A program made the position numbers and the translations under genes. Shown one piece after another: positions 27,116 to 35,789 of a DNA stretch of 64,000 nucleotides (the first letter of the stretch is position 1; each line of letters opens with the position of its first letter). The DNA is from Pelobacter seleniigenes DSM 18267 (GTDB lineage Bacteria; Desulfobacterota; Desulfuromonadia; Desulfuromonadales; Geopsychrobacteraceae), in contig NZ_JOMG01000001.1 of the NCBI RefSeq assembly GCF_000711225.1, forward strand, positions 228,855 to 292,854. Direction: 5' to 3'. A model generated the notes under the pieces. The model was given only the letters and a program-made list of their open reading frames with translations. It was not told where the DNA came from and did not search any database.

Positions 27116-27922
27116 TCATTCGACCTGACCATTGAGCTCCTGAAAAATCAGCTTGCGGCGGCGACTGAGGATATCGACATGGTCGTCCTCGGCAAAGGCG
27201 TGAAACACGATCTTTTCCGGGTCCAGTTGAGCCAGTTCCCGCCCCATGGCGATGGGCAGAGTGGTATCCCGTCCGCCATGTAAGATAATAATCCGCGGAG
27301 GCTGCGGCTCGGCCAGCAGCTGTCTGATCAGTAGGCGGTTATCGATCTGGCTTGGCATAAGCAGGGAGAGCAGCCAGGACTGTCTCCTGACGGCTTGTTT
27401 CAGGTCGTTGAAAGGGGCAACCAAAACCACCCGTTCCGCTGGCCGCAGACAGGCGAACTGCAAAGCTGCACCGGTCCCGAAGGAGTGCCCCAACAGGCGG
27501 AGGGAGGCCGATAGTTGCGTCACGCCAAAATGTTCGGCCAGGGCCTTGAGGGCACCCAGGCTGTTGCGATAATTCTCCTCCGGCCGCATCACCCCTGCCG
27601 ATAAGCCGCGCCCCGGATAGTCGATGAGCAGATAGGCGGTGTTCGGATAGTCCTCCAGATTGATGAAGCGCAACCAGCCGAGGGCCAGGCTGTTGATCCC
27701 CGGATAAAGGATGGCAATGCGCTGCGGCGGAGCATCCGGATTCTGCAAGGGGGGGAGATAATAGGCGACCTGGCGACCTTGCTCGGTGGTAAATTCCAGC
27801 CTCAGGTTTTGCGGCCGCTGCTGAAATTGTGCCAGCAACTGCGGATCATTGGGCAGCGGCTTCAAACAACCGCCCAGGGGCAAAATCACGACCAACAGAA
27901 GCAGGGTTGCAATACGCATCAT
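27116..27922 (-). CDS. Alpha/beta-hydrolase lipoprotein
   Basis: The 268-residue precursor has a lipoprotein signal with lipobox LGGC (Cys19). A hydrolase fold follows with the nucleophile elbow GHSFG (Ser147), a likely acid in GGRD (about 218) and a likely histidine in EDDHVDIL near residue 256, so the triad looks complete. It is probably a membrane-anchored esterase or acyl hydrolase facing the periplasm. The substrate is unknown. It is read away from the KTSC gene, with a hairpin-rich spacer between them. Confidence 0.75.
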   Translation of the reverse strand: MMRIATLLLLVVILPLGGCLKPLPNDPQLLAQFQQRPQNLRLEFTTEQGRQVAYYLPPLQNPDAPPQRIAILYPGINSLALGWLRFINLEDYPNTAYLLIDYPGRGLSAGVMRPEENYRNSLGALKALAEHFGVTQLSASLRLLGHSFGTGAALQFACLRPAERVVLVAPFNDLKQAVRRQSWLLSLLMPSQIDNRLLIRQLLAEPQPPRIIILHGGRDTTLPIAMGRELAQLDPEKIVFHAFAEDDHVDILSRRRKLIFQELNGQVE

Positions 27923-27952
27923 ACCACCTTGGTGATTGGAGCGAGTTCAACG

Positions 27953-28021
27953 GCACCGCATTGGCCGGATCGCTCTGTCAGGGGATCAGGGCAATGCGGT
28001 GCTGGCGGCAACCCCGCCAGC
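27953..28021. repeat. Two consecutive perfect inverted repeats
   Basis: GCACCGCATTG (27953-27963) pairs with CAATGCGGTGC (27992-28002) around a 28-base loop, and GCTGGCGG (28001-28008) pairs with CCGCCAGC (28014-28021). They lie in the 274-base spacer between two divergent genes, which otherwise shows nothing recognisable. They have the look of a REP-type structured repeat. Confidence 0.45.
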
Positions 28022-28196
28022 GCAAACCAGATGCCGAATGTGCTAAGCTGAAACAAGAAATATAGTTCGCCGTTCAAGCGTTGGTTAAAACTTACCACGG
28101 AACCCGCTTCCCCGCACAACCGGGCCGAGTGCGCTATGCTGTTAGGAACAGCAGGTAAAGCGTTCTTGCCCAGCAACGACATAAAAGGAGCACAAG

Positions 28197-28556
28197 ATGG
28201 TGCGAAGGATGACCGCAGGACTGATCTTTCTGGTAGCCGGACTCGTTCTGGCATCGCCGAGCCTGGCCCGGGAGGTTTACGTCAAGGACTGGGGAATGGT
28301 GGAGGTGGATACGGAACATTTCGTCGATCTGCAGGACCAGATGAAATCATCCAGTCAGATTTCCAGAATGTTTTACGACCCGACCAACGCATATCTGCTG
28401 GTCAGCTTCCAGGGCAATTTCTACCAGTACTGCGGCATCACCTCGGACACGATCGATACCTGGCTGGCCGCCCCGTCGCTCAGCCAGTACTATCTCGATG
28501 AGGTGCAGAACAACTATGACTGCCGGACCAATCCCGGCCCCGACTATCGAAAATAA
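28197..28556 (+). CDS. Secreted KTSC-domain protein
   Basis: The 119-residue precursor has a Sec signal peptide ending near ASPSLA (about residue 24) and a KTSC domain. The pattern SSSQISRMFYDPTNAYLLVSF followed by a YxYCGIT and a W-LAAPSLSQYYLDEV segment is that of the family. KTSC domains are small folds found alone or with nucleases; no reaction is known. The mature protein has two cysteines that could form a disulfide. AAGGAGCACAAG precedes the ATG. It is a single-gene unit ended by a strong terminator. Confidence 0.7.
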   Translation: MVRRMTAGLIFLVAGLVLASPSLAREVYVKDWGMVEVDTEHFVDLQDQMKSSSQISRMFYDPTNAYLLVSFQGNFYQYCGITSDTIDTWLAAPSLSQYYLDEVQNNYDCRTNPGPDYRK

Positions 28557-28665
28557 CAGCTGGCGAAGACCTCCCTGCAAAAACGCCGGGCAGCCGCCTG
28601 AGCAACAGGCCCTTCCCCTGGTCAGCAGAGATTCAACAGCCCAGCCACGATTGGGCATAATATAA

Positions 28666-28698
28666 ACAAAACGGAGAGCCTCGGGCTCTCCGTTTTGT
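28666..28698. terminator. Bidirectional terminator between the KTSC gene and hcp
   Basis: A 15-base-pair stem (28666-28680 with 28684-28698) with a TCG loop carries A-rich and T-rich outer ends, so it serves both convergent genes. Confidence 0.9.
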
Positions 28699-28721
28699 TG
28701 TTGCTACGGTAAATGTGCGGT

Positions 28722-30350
28722 TCAGTGGCCGGCCATGATGGCAGCCACATCGCTTTCGACATCGCCGACCGGCTTGATGTCAAAGTTTTCCACAAGAACT
28801 TTGGCCACGTTGGGCGACAGGAAGGCCGGCAATGTCGGCCCCAGGCGGATGTGCTTGACTCCCAGGGAGAGCAAGGCCAGCAGAACCACCACTGCCTTCT
28901 GTTCGTACCAGGCGATATCGTAAGAGATTGGCAGGTCGTTGATATCGTCCAGGCCGAAGACTTCTTTCAGCTGCAGGGCAATATAGGCCAGCGAATAGGA
29001 ATCGTTGCACTGACCGGCATCGAGCACCCGCGGGATTCCGCCAATGTCGCCCAGAGCGAGCTTGTTATAGCGATACTTGGCGCAACCGGCGGTCAGGATA
29101 ACCGTATCCTGCGGCAGGGCTTCGGCCACCTCGGTAAAATAGCTCCGATTCTTCTGACGACCGTCACAGCCGGCCATAACCACAAAGCGCTTGATGGCAC
29201 CGGATTTGACTGCGTCAACCACCTTGTCGGCCAGCGCCATGACCTGGGCATGGGCAAAGCCACCGACAATTTCCCCGGTTTCAATTTCCACCGGCGGCGC
29301 ACAGGTTTTGGCCTGTTCGATCAGCGCGGAGAAATCCTTGCTGCCACCTTCGGGACGCTCGCCGATATGCTTGGCGCCCGGCCAGCCGGCCATGCCGGTA
29401 GTGTAGATGCGCTCCCGGTAGGCTTCTTTAACCGGGGTGATACAGTTGGTGGTCATGAGAATCGGCCCGTTGAAGGAGGCGAACTCTTTGTCCTGCAGCC
29501 ACCAGGCATTGCCGTAGTTGCCGACAAAATGGTCGTATTTTTTGAAGGCGGGGTAATAGTTAGCCGGCAGCATTTCACTGTGGGTATAGACATCGACGCC
29601 GGTCCCTTCGGTCTGCTTGAGCAGTTCTTCCATATCCTTGAGGTCATGACCTGAAATCAGGATGCCCGGATTATTGCGCACGCCGATATTGACCTTGCTG
29701 ATTTCCGGATTGCCATAAGCGGAGGTGTTGGCCTCATCCAGCAGAGCCATGGCGGTCACGGCCACTTCTCCGCACTTGAGGACCTGTCCGACCATCTCCT
29801 CGACACTCAGATCGCGGGTGGTGGTGGCCAGCGCAGAGATCATGAAATCATAAATGTCCTGGTTCTGCTTACCGAGCATAGCGGCATGATCGGTATAGGC
29901 GGCCATCCCTTTCAGGCCGTAGATCAGCAGTTCACGCAATGAGCGCACATCTTCGTTGGCTTGGGAAAGCACCCCGACCTCGGCCGCTTTGGCGGCGTAA
30001 TCGGCTTCGCTGCCGTTCCAGTTAACACAGTCGAGGTCACTGCTGAAGCCCGTGGCCAGTTTGAGGCCGTCGCGACGGCTGATGGTGGCCTTGATCAGTT
30101 CAACCATCCGGGTGTTATCGAAATTGGCGTTGGTAATGGTGGCAAACAGAGCCTGGCAGACGAACAGTCCGGTTTCCAGATCAAAGCGTCCCTGCTGGCG
30201 AGCGGCATCAGCGACCACGGCGAGCCCTTTGAGATTATAGACCAACAGATCCTGCAACCCGGCGGTGTCTTCCTTTTTGCCGCAAACCCCGGCGATGGTG
30301 CAACCGGTACCTTTGGCGGTTTCCTGACACTGAAAACAAAACATGCTCAT
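28722..30350 (-). CDS. hcp: Hybrid cluster protein (hydroxylamine reductase)
   Basis: The 542-residue protein holds an N-terminal [4Fe-4S] site with spacing C5-x2-C8-x8-C17-x5-C23, as in the class I proteins of sulfate reducers and relatives. It also holds the hybrid Fe-S-O cluster ligands in [46 protein letters not shown] and the [10 protein letters not shown] region. Hcp reduces hydroxylamine in vitro and handles nitric oxide in vivo. AAGGAG lies seven bases before the ATG; the frame continues upstream to 30602 without homology. An FNR-type box lies about 76 bases upstream. It is divergent from the cassette at 30642. Confidence 0.95.
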   Translation of the reverse strand: MSMFCFQCQETAKGTGCTIAGVCGKKEDTAGLQDLLVYNLKGLAVVADAARQQGRFDLETGLFVCQALFATITNANFDNTRMVELIKATISRRDGLKLATGFSSDLDCVNWNGSEADYAAKAAEVGVLSQANEDVRSLRELLIYGLKGMAAYTDHAAMLGKQNQDIYDFMISALATTTRDLSVEEMVGQVLKCGEVAVTAMALLDEANTSAYGNPEISKVNIGVRNNPGILISGHDLKDMEELLKQTEGTGVDVYTHSEMLPANYYPAFKKYDHFVGNYGNAWWLQDKEFASFNGPILMTTNCITPVKEAYRERIYTTGMAGWPGAKHIGERPEGGSKDFSALIEQAKTCAPPVEIETGEIVGGFAHAQVMALADKVVDAVKSGAIKRFVVMAGCDGRQKNRSYFTEVAEALPQDTVILTAGCAKYRYNKLALGDIGGIPRVLDAGQCNDSYSLAYIALQLKEVFGLDDINDLPISYDIAWYEQKAVVVLLALLSLGVKHIRLGPTLPAFLSPNVAKVLVENFDIKPVGDVESDVAAIMAGH

Positions 30351-30425
30351 AATCGATCTCCTTGGATAATGAATGATTAAGGTTCCTGGGATGCCCGACT
30401 GTCGCACAGGTGGTTGCTGAAAAAA

Positions 30426-30439
30426 TTGACCTAGATCAA
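30426..30439 (-). promoter_or_regulatory. FNR/HcpR-type box upstream of hcp
   Basis: TTGACCTAGATCAA matches the FNR consensus TTGAT-N4-ATCAA at nine of ten defined positions. Its centre is 82 bases from the hcp start codon, compatible with activation from near -41.5 with a roughly 40-base leader. Confidence 0.7.
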
Positions 30440-30573
30440 ATCGGAGAAAAAAAGTAATATTTTCTCCTTTCCGACCGCTGTCTAATTGGCAACAAGTTAC
30501 GCGGCCAATATGACGGTCCGCCAGACCGACTTCAAAATATCCAACCATAAAAGTTACAATTAAAATGTCATTT

Positions 30574-30615
30574 TTGACCTGGATCAATTTAAATACTACC
30601 ACAGGGCTTTATAGT
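30574..30615 (+). promoter_or_regulatory. FNR/HcpR-type box and -10 element of the cassette operon
   Basis: TTGACCTGGATCAA (30574-30587) differs from the hcp box at one central base. TATAGT at 30610-30615 is a good -10 element. With a start near 30622 the box is centred at -41.5, the exact class II activator position, and the leader is about 20 bases. Confidence 0.7.
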
Positions 30616-30641
30616 CAGCGTCACAAGCAAGGAGAGAAACC

Positions 30642-31874
30642 ATGACAACCGAAACCATTCATAAAGACATGACTGTCAAAGAGGTGCTTGACCGCTGGCC
30701 GGAAACCCTCGATGTATTTATCGCCAACGGTTTTGCCAATTTCCGCGATGAACGGCAGCGCAATGCGGTTGCCACATTTTTAAAACTGGAACGAGCCGCC
30801 CAGACCAAAAACTATGATCTGGACAACTTCCTCGGGCTGTTGCAGCAGAAAATTTCTGAACAGCTGCACCAGGCCGATGTCACCATGAAGCAGACCCAGA
30901 AGGCCGGCAGCCAGATCAATGTCAGTGGGCTGCTCCCCTGCCCGGTGCGCTTGCCGCTGCTGGAAGGGTTCGATGCCTTTATCGAAGACTTTACCCGGCA
31001 GACCGGACACCAGGTCAGCTACAAACTGGAAGCGGCTTCGGTCGGTGCCGACTGGATCGAGGACAATATCAAGGGGATCGAAGACGCCGAACAGCTGCCC
31101 GACATCTTTGTCTCGGCCGGTTTCGAAACTTTTTTCGACCGCCAGACCATCGGCCGTTTCAAGGAACAAGGTGTCTTTACCGACATCACCCCGACCGAGG
31201 TCAATAGCGATTTCAGCGGGATCGACATCAAAGATCCGAAACGGGACTATTCCATCATTGCGGCAGTCCCGGCGGTGTTTATGATCAATCATGAGGTTCG
31301 CGGCGACTTGCCGATTCCTCGCCGCTGGTCCGATCTGCTGCAGCCAGAGTTTGCCCAGCAAGTCGCCCTGCCGGTCGGCGATTTCGACCTGTTCAACGCG
31401 ATTCTGCTGGCTCTGCATAAGGAGCATGGCCAGGCTGGGGTCGAAGCCCTGGGGCGCTGCATGCTGAAATCGATGCACCCGTCGCAAATGGTCAAGAACG
31501 CCAAGCGGGTCGCGGAAGAGAAGCCTTACGTCACCATCATGCCCTACTTTTTCACCAAGATGGCGCGGATGGTCAAAAGTCTGGAGATTATCTGGCCCGA
31601 GGACGGGGCTATCGTCAGTCCGATCTTCATGTTGACCAGGCAGGACAGTCTGGCCCGGGTCAAACCGATTGCCGAGTTTCTGTGCGGCCAGCAGGTCGGC
31701 GAGATCCTTGCCCAGAAGGGGCTGTTTCCGTCCCTGCACCCTGCGGTCGACAACGGGCTGGATTTCCCCCACCCCTGGAAATGGATCGGCTGGGACTACA
31801 TTTACAACAACGATATCGGGGCCTTGATCAGGCAGACCAATGCCCTGTTCGAAGCTTCCATGAATGCCGCCTGA
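30642..31874 (+). CDS. Cytosolic DUF1858/solute-binding-like protein
   Basis: The 410-residue protein begins with a DUF1858-type helical domain (about 9-62: MTVKEVLDRWPETLDVFIANGF) joined to a type 2 periplasmic-binding fold (about 95-405: CPVRLPLLEGFDAFIEDF, IFVSAGFETFFD, PRRWSDLLQPEF). It has no signal peptide or lipobox and cannot be a normal ABC importer receptor. DUF1858 occurs in nitrosative-stress and iron-sulfur proteins of anaerobes. It is the first gene of a four-gene unit divergent from hcp. The ligand might be a metal, an oxyanion or a small cofactor, but I cannot tell which. Confidence 0.75.
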   Translation: MTTETIHKDMTVKEVLDRWPETLDVFIANGFANFRDERQRNAVATFLKLERAAQTKNYDLDNFLGLLQQKISEQLHQADVTMKQTQKAGSQINVSGLLPCPVRLPLLEGFDAFIEDFTRQTGHQVSYKLEAASVGADWIEDNIKGIEDAEQLPDIFVSAGFETFFDRQTIGRFKEQGVFTDITPTEVNSDFSGIDIKDPKRDYSIIAAVPAVFMINHEVRGDLPIPRRWSDLLQPEFAQQVALPVGDFDLFNAILLALHKEHGQAGVEALGRCMLKSMHPSQMVKNAKRVAEEKPYVTIMPYFFTKMARMVKSLEIIWPEDGAIVSPIFMLTRQDSLARVKPIAEFLCGQQVGEILAQKGLFPSLHPAVDNGLDFPHPWKWIGWDYIYNNDIGALIRQTNALFEASMNAA

Positions 31875-31900
31875 ACGGCTCTTTGCAAAAGGATAGGCTC

Positions 31901-32584
31901 ATGCGTTTTCTGACTGTCTCCGGACCACCGTCGTCCGGTAAAACTTCCGTCATCCTCCGGGTCATCGAAGCCCTGCAGGCCCGCCAGCGCAAGATCGGCG
32001 TGGTCAAGTTCGACTGCCTGCTGACCGAAGACGACCAGCGCTATGCGCAAAAAGGAGTGCTGGTCCAGAAAGGGCTTTCCGGTGCGCTCTGCCCCGACCA
32101 TTATTTTGTCAGCAATATCGAATCTTGTGTCAAATGGGGAATGGAGCATGAATGCGAATACCTTATCAGCGAGAGCGCCGGTCTCTGCAATCGCTGCTCT
32201 CCCCATATCAATGAGATCACCGCGGTTTGCGTCATCGACAACCTCAGCGGCATCAATACGCCACGCAAGATCGGTCCGATGCTCAAGTCGGCGGATATCG
32301 TCGTCATCACCAAAGGAGATATCGTCTCTCAGGCAGAACGCGAAGTGTTCGCTTCACGCGTCAAGCAGGTCAACCCCGGCGCGGTGATTATGCACGTCAA
32401 CGGGATCACCGGACAGGGAGCATTCGAACTGACCAGCCTCTTTGAAGAAGCCTCGGATATCGCCACCCTGAAGGGAAAAACGCTGCGCTTTTCAATGCCC
32501 TCGGCGCTCTGTTCCTACTGCCTCGGGGAAACCCGGATCGGTGAAGAGCACCAGACCGGCAATGTCCGCAAAATGGATATCTGA
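31901..32584 (+). CDS. HypB/CobW-like P-loop GTPase
   Basis: The 227-residue protein has a P-loop GPPSSGKTS (about 8-16), a G4-like TKGD motif in VVITKGDIV, and two CxxC pairs: CNRC in ESAGLCNRCSPH and CSYC in SALCSYCLGE near the C-terminus. The fold resembles metal-insertion GTPases such as HypB and UreG. The CxxC pairs suggest a bound metal. It follows the solute-binding-like gene by 26 bases and precedes the ABC ATPase by 14. A role in delivering a metal to a target such as Hcp is inference. The ATG at 31901 is used; a longer frame upstream overlaps the previous gene. Confidence 0.75.
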   Translation: MRFLTVSGPPSSGKTSVILRVIEALQARQRKIGVVKFDCLLTEDDQRYAQKGVLVQKGLSGALCPDHYFVSNIESCVKWGMEHECEYLISESAGLCNRCSPHINEITAVCVIDNLSGINTPRKIGPMLKSADIVVITKGDIVSQAEREVFASRVKQVNPGAVIMHVNGITGQGAFELTSLFEEASDIATLKGKTLRFSMPSALCSYCLGETRIGEEHQTGNVRKMDI

Positions 32585-32598
32585 CAGGAAAGAAAACC

Positions 32599-33597
32599 AT
32601 GAAACAAACCTCTATATATCAACAATCGCTCCAGCAACTGCTGGCAGATCATCCTTATATCGAAGATTTCCTGACCTCTTTCGGCCTGGAGGTCACCCCT
32701 GGCCCGGAAAGCCTTGAGGAATATCTACGCGGGCTCGATCTGGACCAGCTGGAGGACCTCGGCATTGATCAGGCCCGCCTGCGCCAGAGCTTGGACGATT
32801 TTCTTACCGGCATGCTGGCCCTTCAAGAGCCTCATGATCGAGTCGATGCCCTGACCATCATCGGCGGCCAGGACAAATCAGGGCAGCCCGAAGCCCTTGA
32901 AATCACCCTTAAACCGGGTCAGGTGATCTGCATCGTCGGCCCAACCGGGTCCGGCAAGAGCCGGTTGCTCGCCGATATCGAGTGGGTTGCCCAAGGCGAT
33001 ACCCCGACCGGCCGAAGAATCCTCATCAACGGCGAAGTTCCGGACAGTAAATGGCGGTTTTCCACCGAGCACAAGCTGGTCGCCCAGTTGTCCCAAAACA
33101 TGAACTTTGTCATGGACCTGAGCGCGGAAGAGTTTATCCGCATGCACGCGGAAAGCCGCCTGGTGCCGGACCCGGAAGAGAAAGTCCGGCAGATCCTCGC
33201 CCAGGCCAATGAACTGGCCGGAGAACGCTTTACCCCGCAGACCCCGGTGACCTCGCTCAGCGGCGGCCAGTCCCGCGCCCTGATGATCGCGGACATGGCT
33301 TTTTTGAGCAAGTCACCCATCGCCCTGATCGATGAGATCGAAAATGCCGGGATCGACCGCAAAAAGGCCTTGGATCTGCTGGTCAAGGAGGAAAAAATCA
33401 TCCTCATGGCCACTCACGACCCGATCCTGGCCCTGATGGGGGACCGACGGTTGGTGATTAAAAACGGCGGCATCGCCAAAATTATCGAATCGAGCCAGGC
33501 GGAACGGATCAACCTGAAACAGCTGGAAGAATTGGATAACCGTCTGTTGGCGCTCAGAAACCGGATTCGTGCCGGCGAGACGCTGGAACAGCTTTGA
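32599..33597 (+). CDS. ABC-type ATPase with helical N-terminal domain, no permease partner
   Basis: The 332-residue protein has an N-terminal helical domain (about 1-95; LLADHPYIEDFLTSFGLEV resembles ScdA/DUF1858 helices). A complete ABC nucleotide-binding domain follows: Walker A GPTGSGKS (114-121), signature LSGGQ (220-224), Walker B IALIDEIENAG (241-251) and H-loop ATHD (271-274). No membrane protein is encoded in the unit, so it is not evidently a transporter. It could couple ATP use to remodelling or cofactor transfer with its neighbours. Its start has GACAGGAAAG upstream. Confidence 0.8.
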   Translation: MKQTSIYQQSLQQLLADHPYIEDFLTSFGLEVTPGPESLEEYLRGLDLDQLEDLGIDQARLRQSLDDFLTGMLALQEPHDRVDALTIIGGQDKSGQPEALEITLKPGQVICIVGPTGSGKSRLLADIEWVAQGDTPTGRRILINGEVPDSKWRFSTEHKLVAQLSQNMNFVMDLSAEEFIRMHAESRLVPDPEEKVRQILAQANELAGERFTPQTPVTSLSGGQSRALMIADMAFLSKSPIALIDEIENAGIDRKKALDLLVKEEKIILMATHDPILALMGDRRLVIKNGGIAKIIESSQAERINLKQLEELDNRLLALRNRIRAGETLEQL

Positions 33598-33618
33598 GCG
33601 AAAAAGGAGAAAAACAGG

Positions 33619-33861
33619 ATGCATGAAGGATGCGCAGGAAGTTTTAGCGGTGGCGAGCAGATCGTCGATAAACTGAGGCAAATGGGGTTCGGCCGGATGG
33701 CCCTGCCGGTTCCGGTCGAGATCGACTGCGAGGGCTGTGGCGAAACCTTTCCCATGGCGACCCTGGAGGCCCGCTGTCCCCAGTGCGGGATGGTCTACGG
33801 CGTAACCCCCTGCCATGCCCACGATCGCGCCAGTATCCGGGCCGCAGGCATCGATTATTGA
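33619..33861 (+). CDS. Small zinc-ribbon-like protein of the cassette
   Basis: The 80-residue protein has two knuckles, CEGC (37-40) and CPQC (53-56), forming a four-cysteine zinc ribbon, followed by CHAH (65-68). A further cysteine is at position 5. AAGGAG precedes the ATG by nine bases, and it starts 21 bases after the ABC ATPase. It could carry metal or act as an adaptor. I do not recognise a named family. Confidence 0.7.
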   Translation: MHEGCAGSFSGGEQIVDKLRQMGFGRMALPVPVEIDCEGCGETFPMATLEARCPQCGMVYGVTPCHAHDRASIRAAGIDY

Positions 33862-33872
33862 ACCGGAAAAAT

Positions 33873-33900
33873 ACAGCCCGCTAACCCCTGAAGGGGCTGT
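33873..33900 (+). terminator. Weak terminator after the cassette
   Basis: ACAGCCC (33873-33879) pairs with GGGCTGT (33894-33900) and an inner CCCCTGAAGGGG dyad offers an alternative stem. The T-run is poor, so efficiency is doubtful. Confidence 0.35.
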
Positions 33901-33911
33901 TCAGTAAAAAG

Positions 33912-34562
33912 TTAAACGGATACTTTGGTGGCCACCTGGGAAATATAGAGCCATAAATCGTTGCGGGTTACCTGATCCAGCGGCGCGAAATTGATGCCAA
34001 CCCGGTGGCCGTCTGCAGCTTTCTCCTTGGCGGTTTCGGTCCAGCAAACCCGGCCGCCCAGCTCATAGCTGCGCTCCTGCCCCGGCAACTGGAACTTCAG
34101 CTGCATTTGCCCCTTGACCCGCGGCAGCGGCTGGGACGGCGGCAATAAGACACAGGCACCGGTCATGCTGAGGTTATAAAAAATACAGCTCGCCCGGTGC
34201 TGTTCATATGCCAGATGAACCTTGATCGGATCAGCAAACAGGCAGCGGAAATTATCCCTGGCGCCGGTCATCATCCCCTGCAGAATCGTCAGGAACTGCT
34301 GCATACTGCGCTTGCTCTCAGCAGAGACCGCGGCGCTCTCAGCCAGGGTGTTTCGCTCATCGATCACCTCGTCGAGGAGCTTACGATAGCGAAAAAAGCG
34401 CTTCAGCAGATCATCGCGATCGAAAGTGAAACCATTGGAGGAGACCAGGATGTTCTTGACCGCGACCTCGCTGCCACAGTGTTCGCAGACAATCCTGGGG
34501 ATTTCCGCCAGCAGGGCCGAACTGATATATTTCTGGCATTCGGGGCATTTCATGATCAACAT
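33912..34562 (-). CDS. PilZ-domain protein with N-terminal zinc finger
   Basis: The 216-residue protein starts with a zinc ribbon (CPEC and CEHC, about 6-32). A helical segment follows (about 50-110), then a PilZ domain (about 112-210) containing LSMTGACVLLPP and RVGINFAPL. The canonical RxxxR c-di-GMP arginines are not obvious at the start of the PilZ part, so binding is uncertain. The ATG at 34562 has AGGAG six bases away; a TTG at 34577 is less likely. It follows the HD-GYP regulator on the same strand after about 93 bases, which ties it to cyclic-di-GMP signalling. Confidence 0.75.
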   Translation of the reverse strand: MLIMKCPECQKYISSALLAEIPRIVCEHCGSEVAVKNILVSSNGFTFDRDDLLKRFFRYRKLLDEVIDERNTLAESAAVSAESKRSMQQFLTILQGMMTGARDNFRCLFADPIKVHLAYEQHRASCIFYNLSMTGACVLLPPSQPLPRVKGQMQLKFQLPGQERSYELGGRVCWTETAKEKAADGHRVGINFAPLDQVTRNDLWLYISQVATKVSV

Positions 34563-34655
34563 ATCCTGCTCCTGCAACGATAGTCAGCAAAGTGTTTACA
34601 AAGCCCCCCTCCGCGGGCTACTCCGCTTGCAGCTTCAAGCCGGGCCGGACAACTT

Positions 34656-35789
34656 TTAGTGTTGCGGTTCCACCCAGCCATCATAAACCTCAGTATCCAG
34701 ATAGGATGCTTTGATCTCCAGGATCTCCGGCAGGTTGGCGATGAAAAGCTCCACCAAGGCCGGTTCAAAATGTTTACCTGATTCCTCTTCCAAAACGGCG
34801 ACCGCTTGCTCCACGCTCCAGGCCTTCTTATAGGGGCGCTCTGAGGTCAAAGCATCAAAAACATCGCAGATTGCGGCGATTCTGGCCGCGATCGGAATGG
34901 CGTTACCGGCGATGCCGTGAGGATAACCGCTGCCGTCCCATTTTTCGTGGTGAAACAGAGCTGTCTCCCGTGCCAGGGAAATCAGCTTGGCTTTATGATC
35001 GCCGATGATCCGCGCCCCGATCAACGGATGCTGTTTCATAATCTGCCATTCTTCAGCACTCAGTCGCCCGGGTTTGAGCAGGATACTGTCGGGAATGCCG
35101 ATTTTACCGACATCATGCATGGTGCTGGCATAGAGTAACAGTTCCGCAAACTCTCGGCCGAGCTTTCGTTTGGACGCCAGCAGCGAGCACATATGGCTCA
35201 TCCGTTTCACGTGGGCTCCGGTCTCATTGTCGCGCAGTTCTCCGGCCGCGCCGAGCCGCTGTACGATCTCGAACTGGGTTTCCCTGATTTCCTGGGTGCT
35301 CTTGATAATTTCCCGTTCCAGCAGATCAGCCCGCATCACCTGGCGGGTATAGAACAGCCGCGACTGCAGGGTGTTTTCAATCCGCAGCAGGACCTCCCAA
35401 TCTTCGAAAGGCTTGGTCACAAAATCCTTGGCCCCGGAGGCCAGAGCCTGCTGCCTGGTTTCCTGGTCGGTCTGCGCGGTCAGGACAATAACCGGCACAA
35501 AATCATCACTAAGAACCTCGGTCAACTGCTCCAGGACTTCAATACCCGACATCTCCGGCATGCGGATATCGAGCAGGATCAAATCAAAATGATGCTGCCG
35601 GTAGAGTGGCAGAACCTGACGAGGGTCGGTGGTAGAGAACAACTGGGTGAAATCATCCTCTTCCAGAATAGCTTCCAGCAGGGCAACATTGGCCATATTA
35701 TCATCCACAATCAGGATTTTTGCATCATGGATATCGGCCAGAGCATTGACTGTGCCGAGCCCGCTTAAATCGACACTAGTGTTTAACAT
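34656..35789 (-). CDS. HD-GYP response regulator (c-di-GMP phosphodiesterase)
   Basis: The 377-residue protein joins a receiver (IVDDNMAN, phospho-Asp in LILLDIRMPEMSG) to an HD-GYP domain. That domain retains the metal HD pair in ASTMHDVGKIGIPD, the HHEKWDGSGYP motif with GYP, and ARIAAICDVFDALTSERPYK. It should hydrolyse c-di-GMP when phosphorylated. Its start overlaps the stop of the hybrid kinase by seven bases, so that kinase is the likely phospho-donor. The PilZ gene follows. Confidence 0.9.
   Translation of the reverse strand: MLNTSVDLSGLGTVNALADIHDAKILIVDDNMANVALLEAILEEDDFTQLFSTTDPRQVLPLYRQHHFDLILLDIRMPEMSGIEVLEQLTEVLSDDFVPVIVLTAQTDQETRQQALASGAKDFVTKPFEDWEVLLRIENTLQSRLFYTRQVMRADLLEREIIKSTQEIRETQFEIVQRLGAAGELRDNETGAHVKRMSHMCSLLASKRKLGREFAELLLYASTMHDVGKIGIPDSILLKPGRLSAEEWQIMKQHPLIGARIIGDHKAKLISLARETALFHHEKWDGSGYPHGIAGNAIPIAARIAAICDVFDALTSERPYKKAWSVEQAVAVLEEESGKHFEPALVELFIANLPEILEIKASYLDTEVYDGWVEPQH

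Noticed and set aside
27919..28254. A 111-codon minus-strand frame across the divergent spacer
   Set aside because: It runs through the inverted repeats and the KTSC gene start, has no ribosome site and no recognisable domain.
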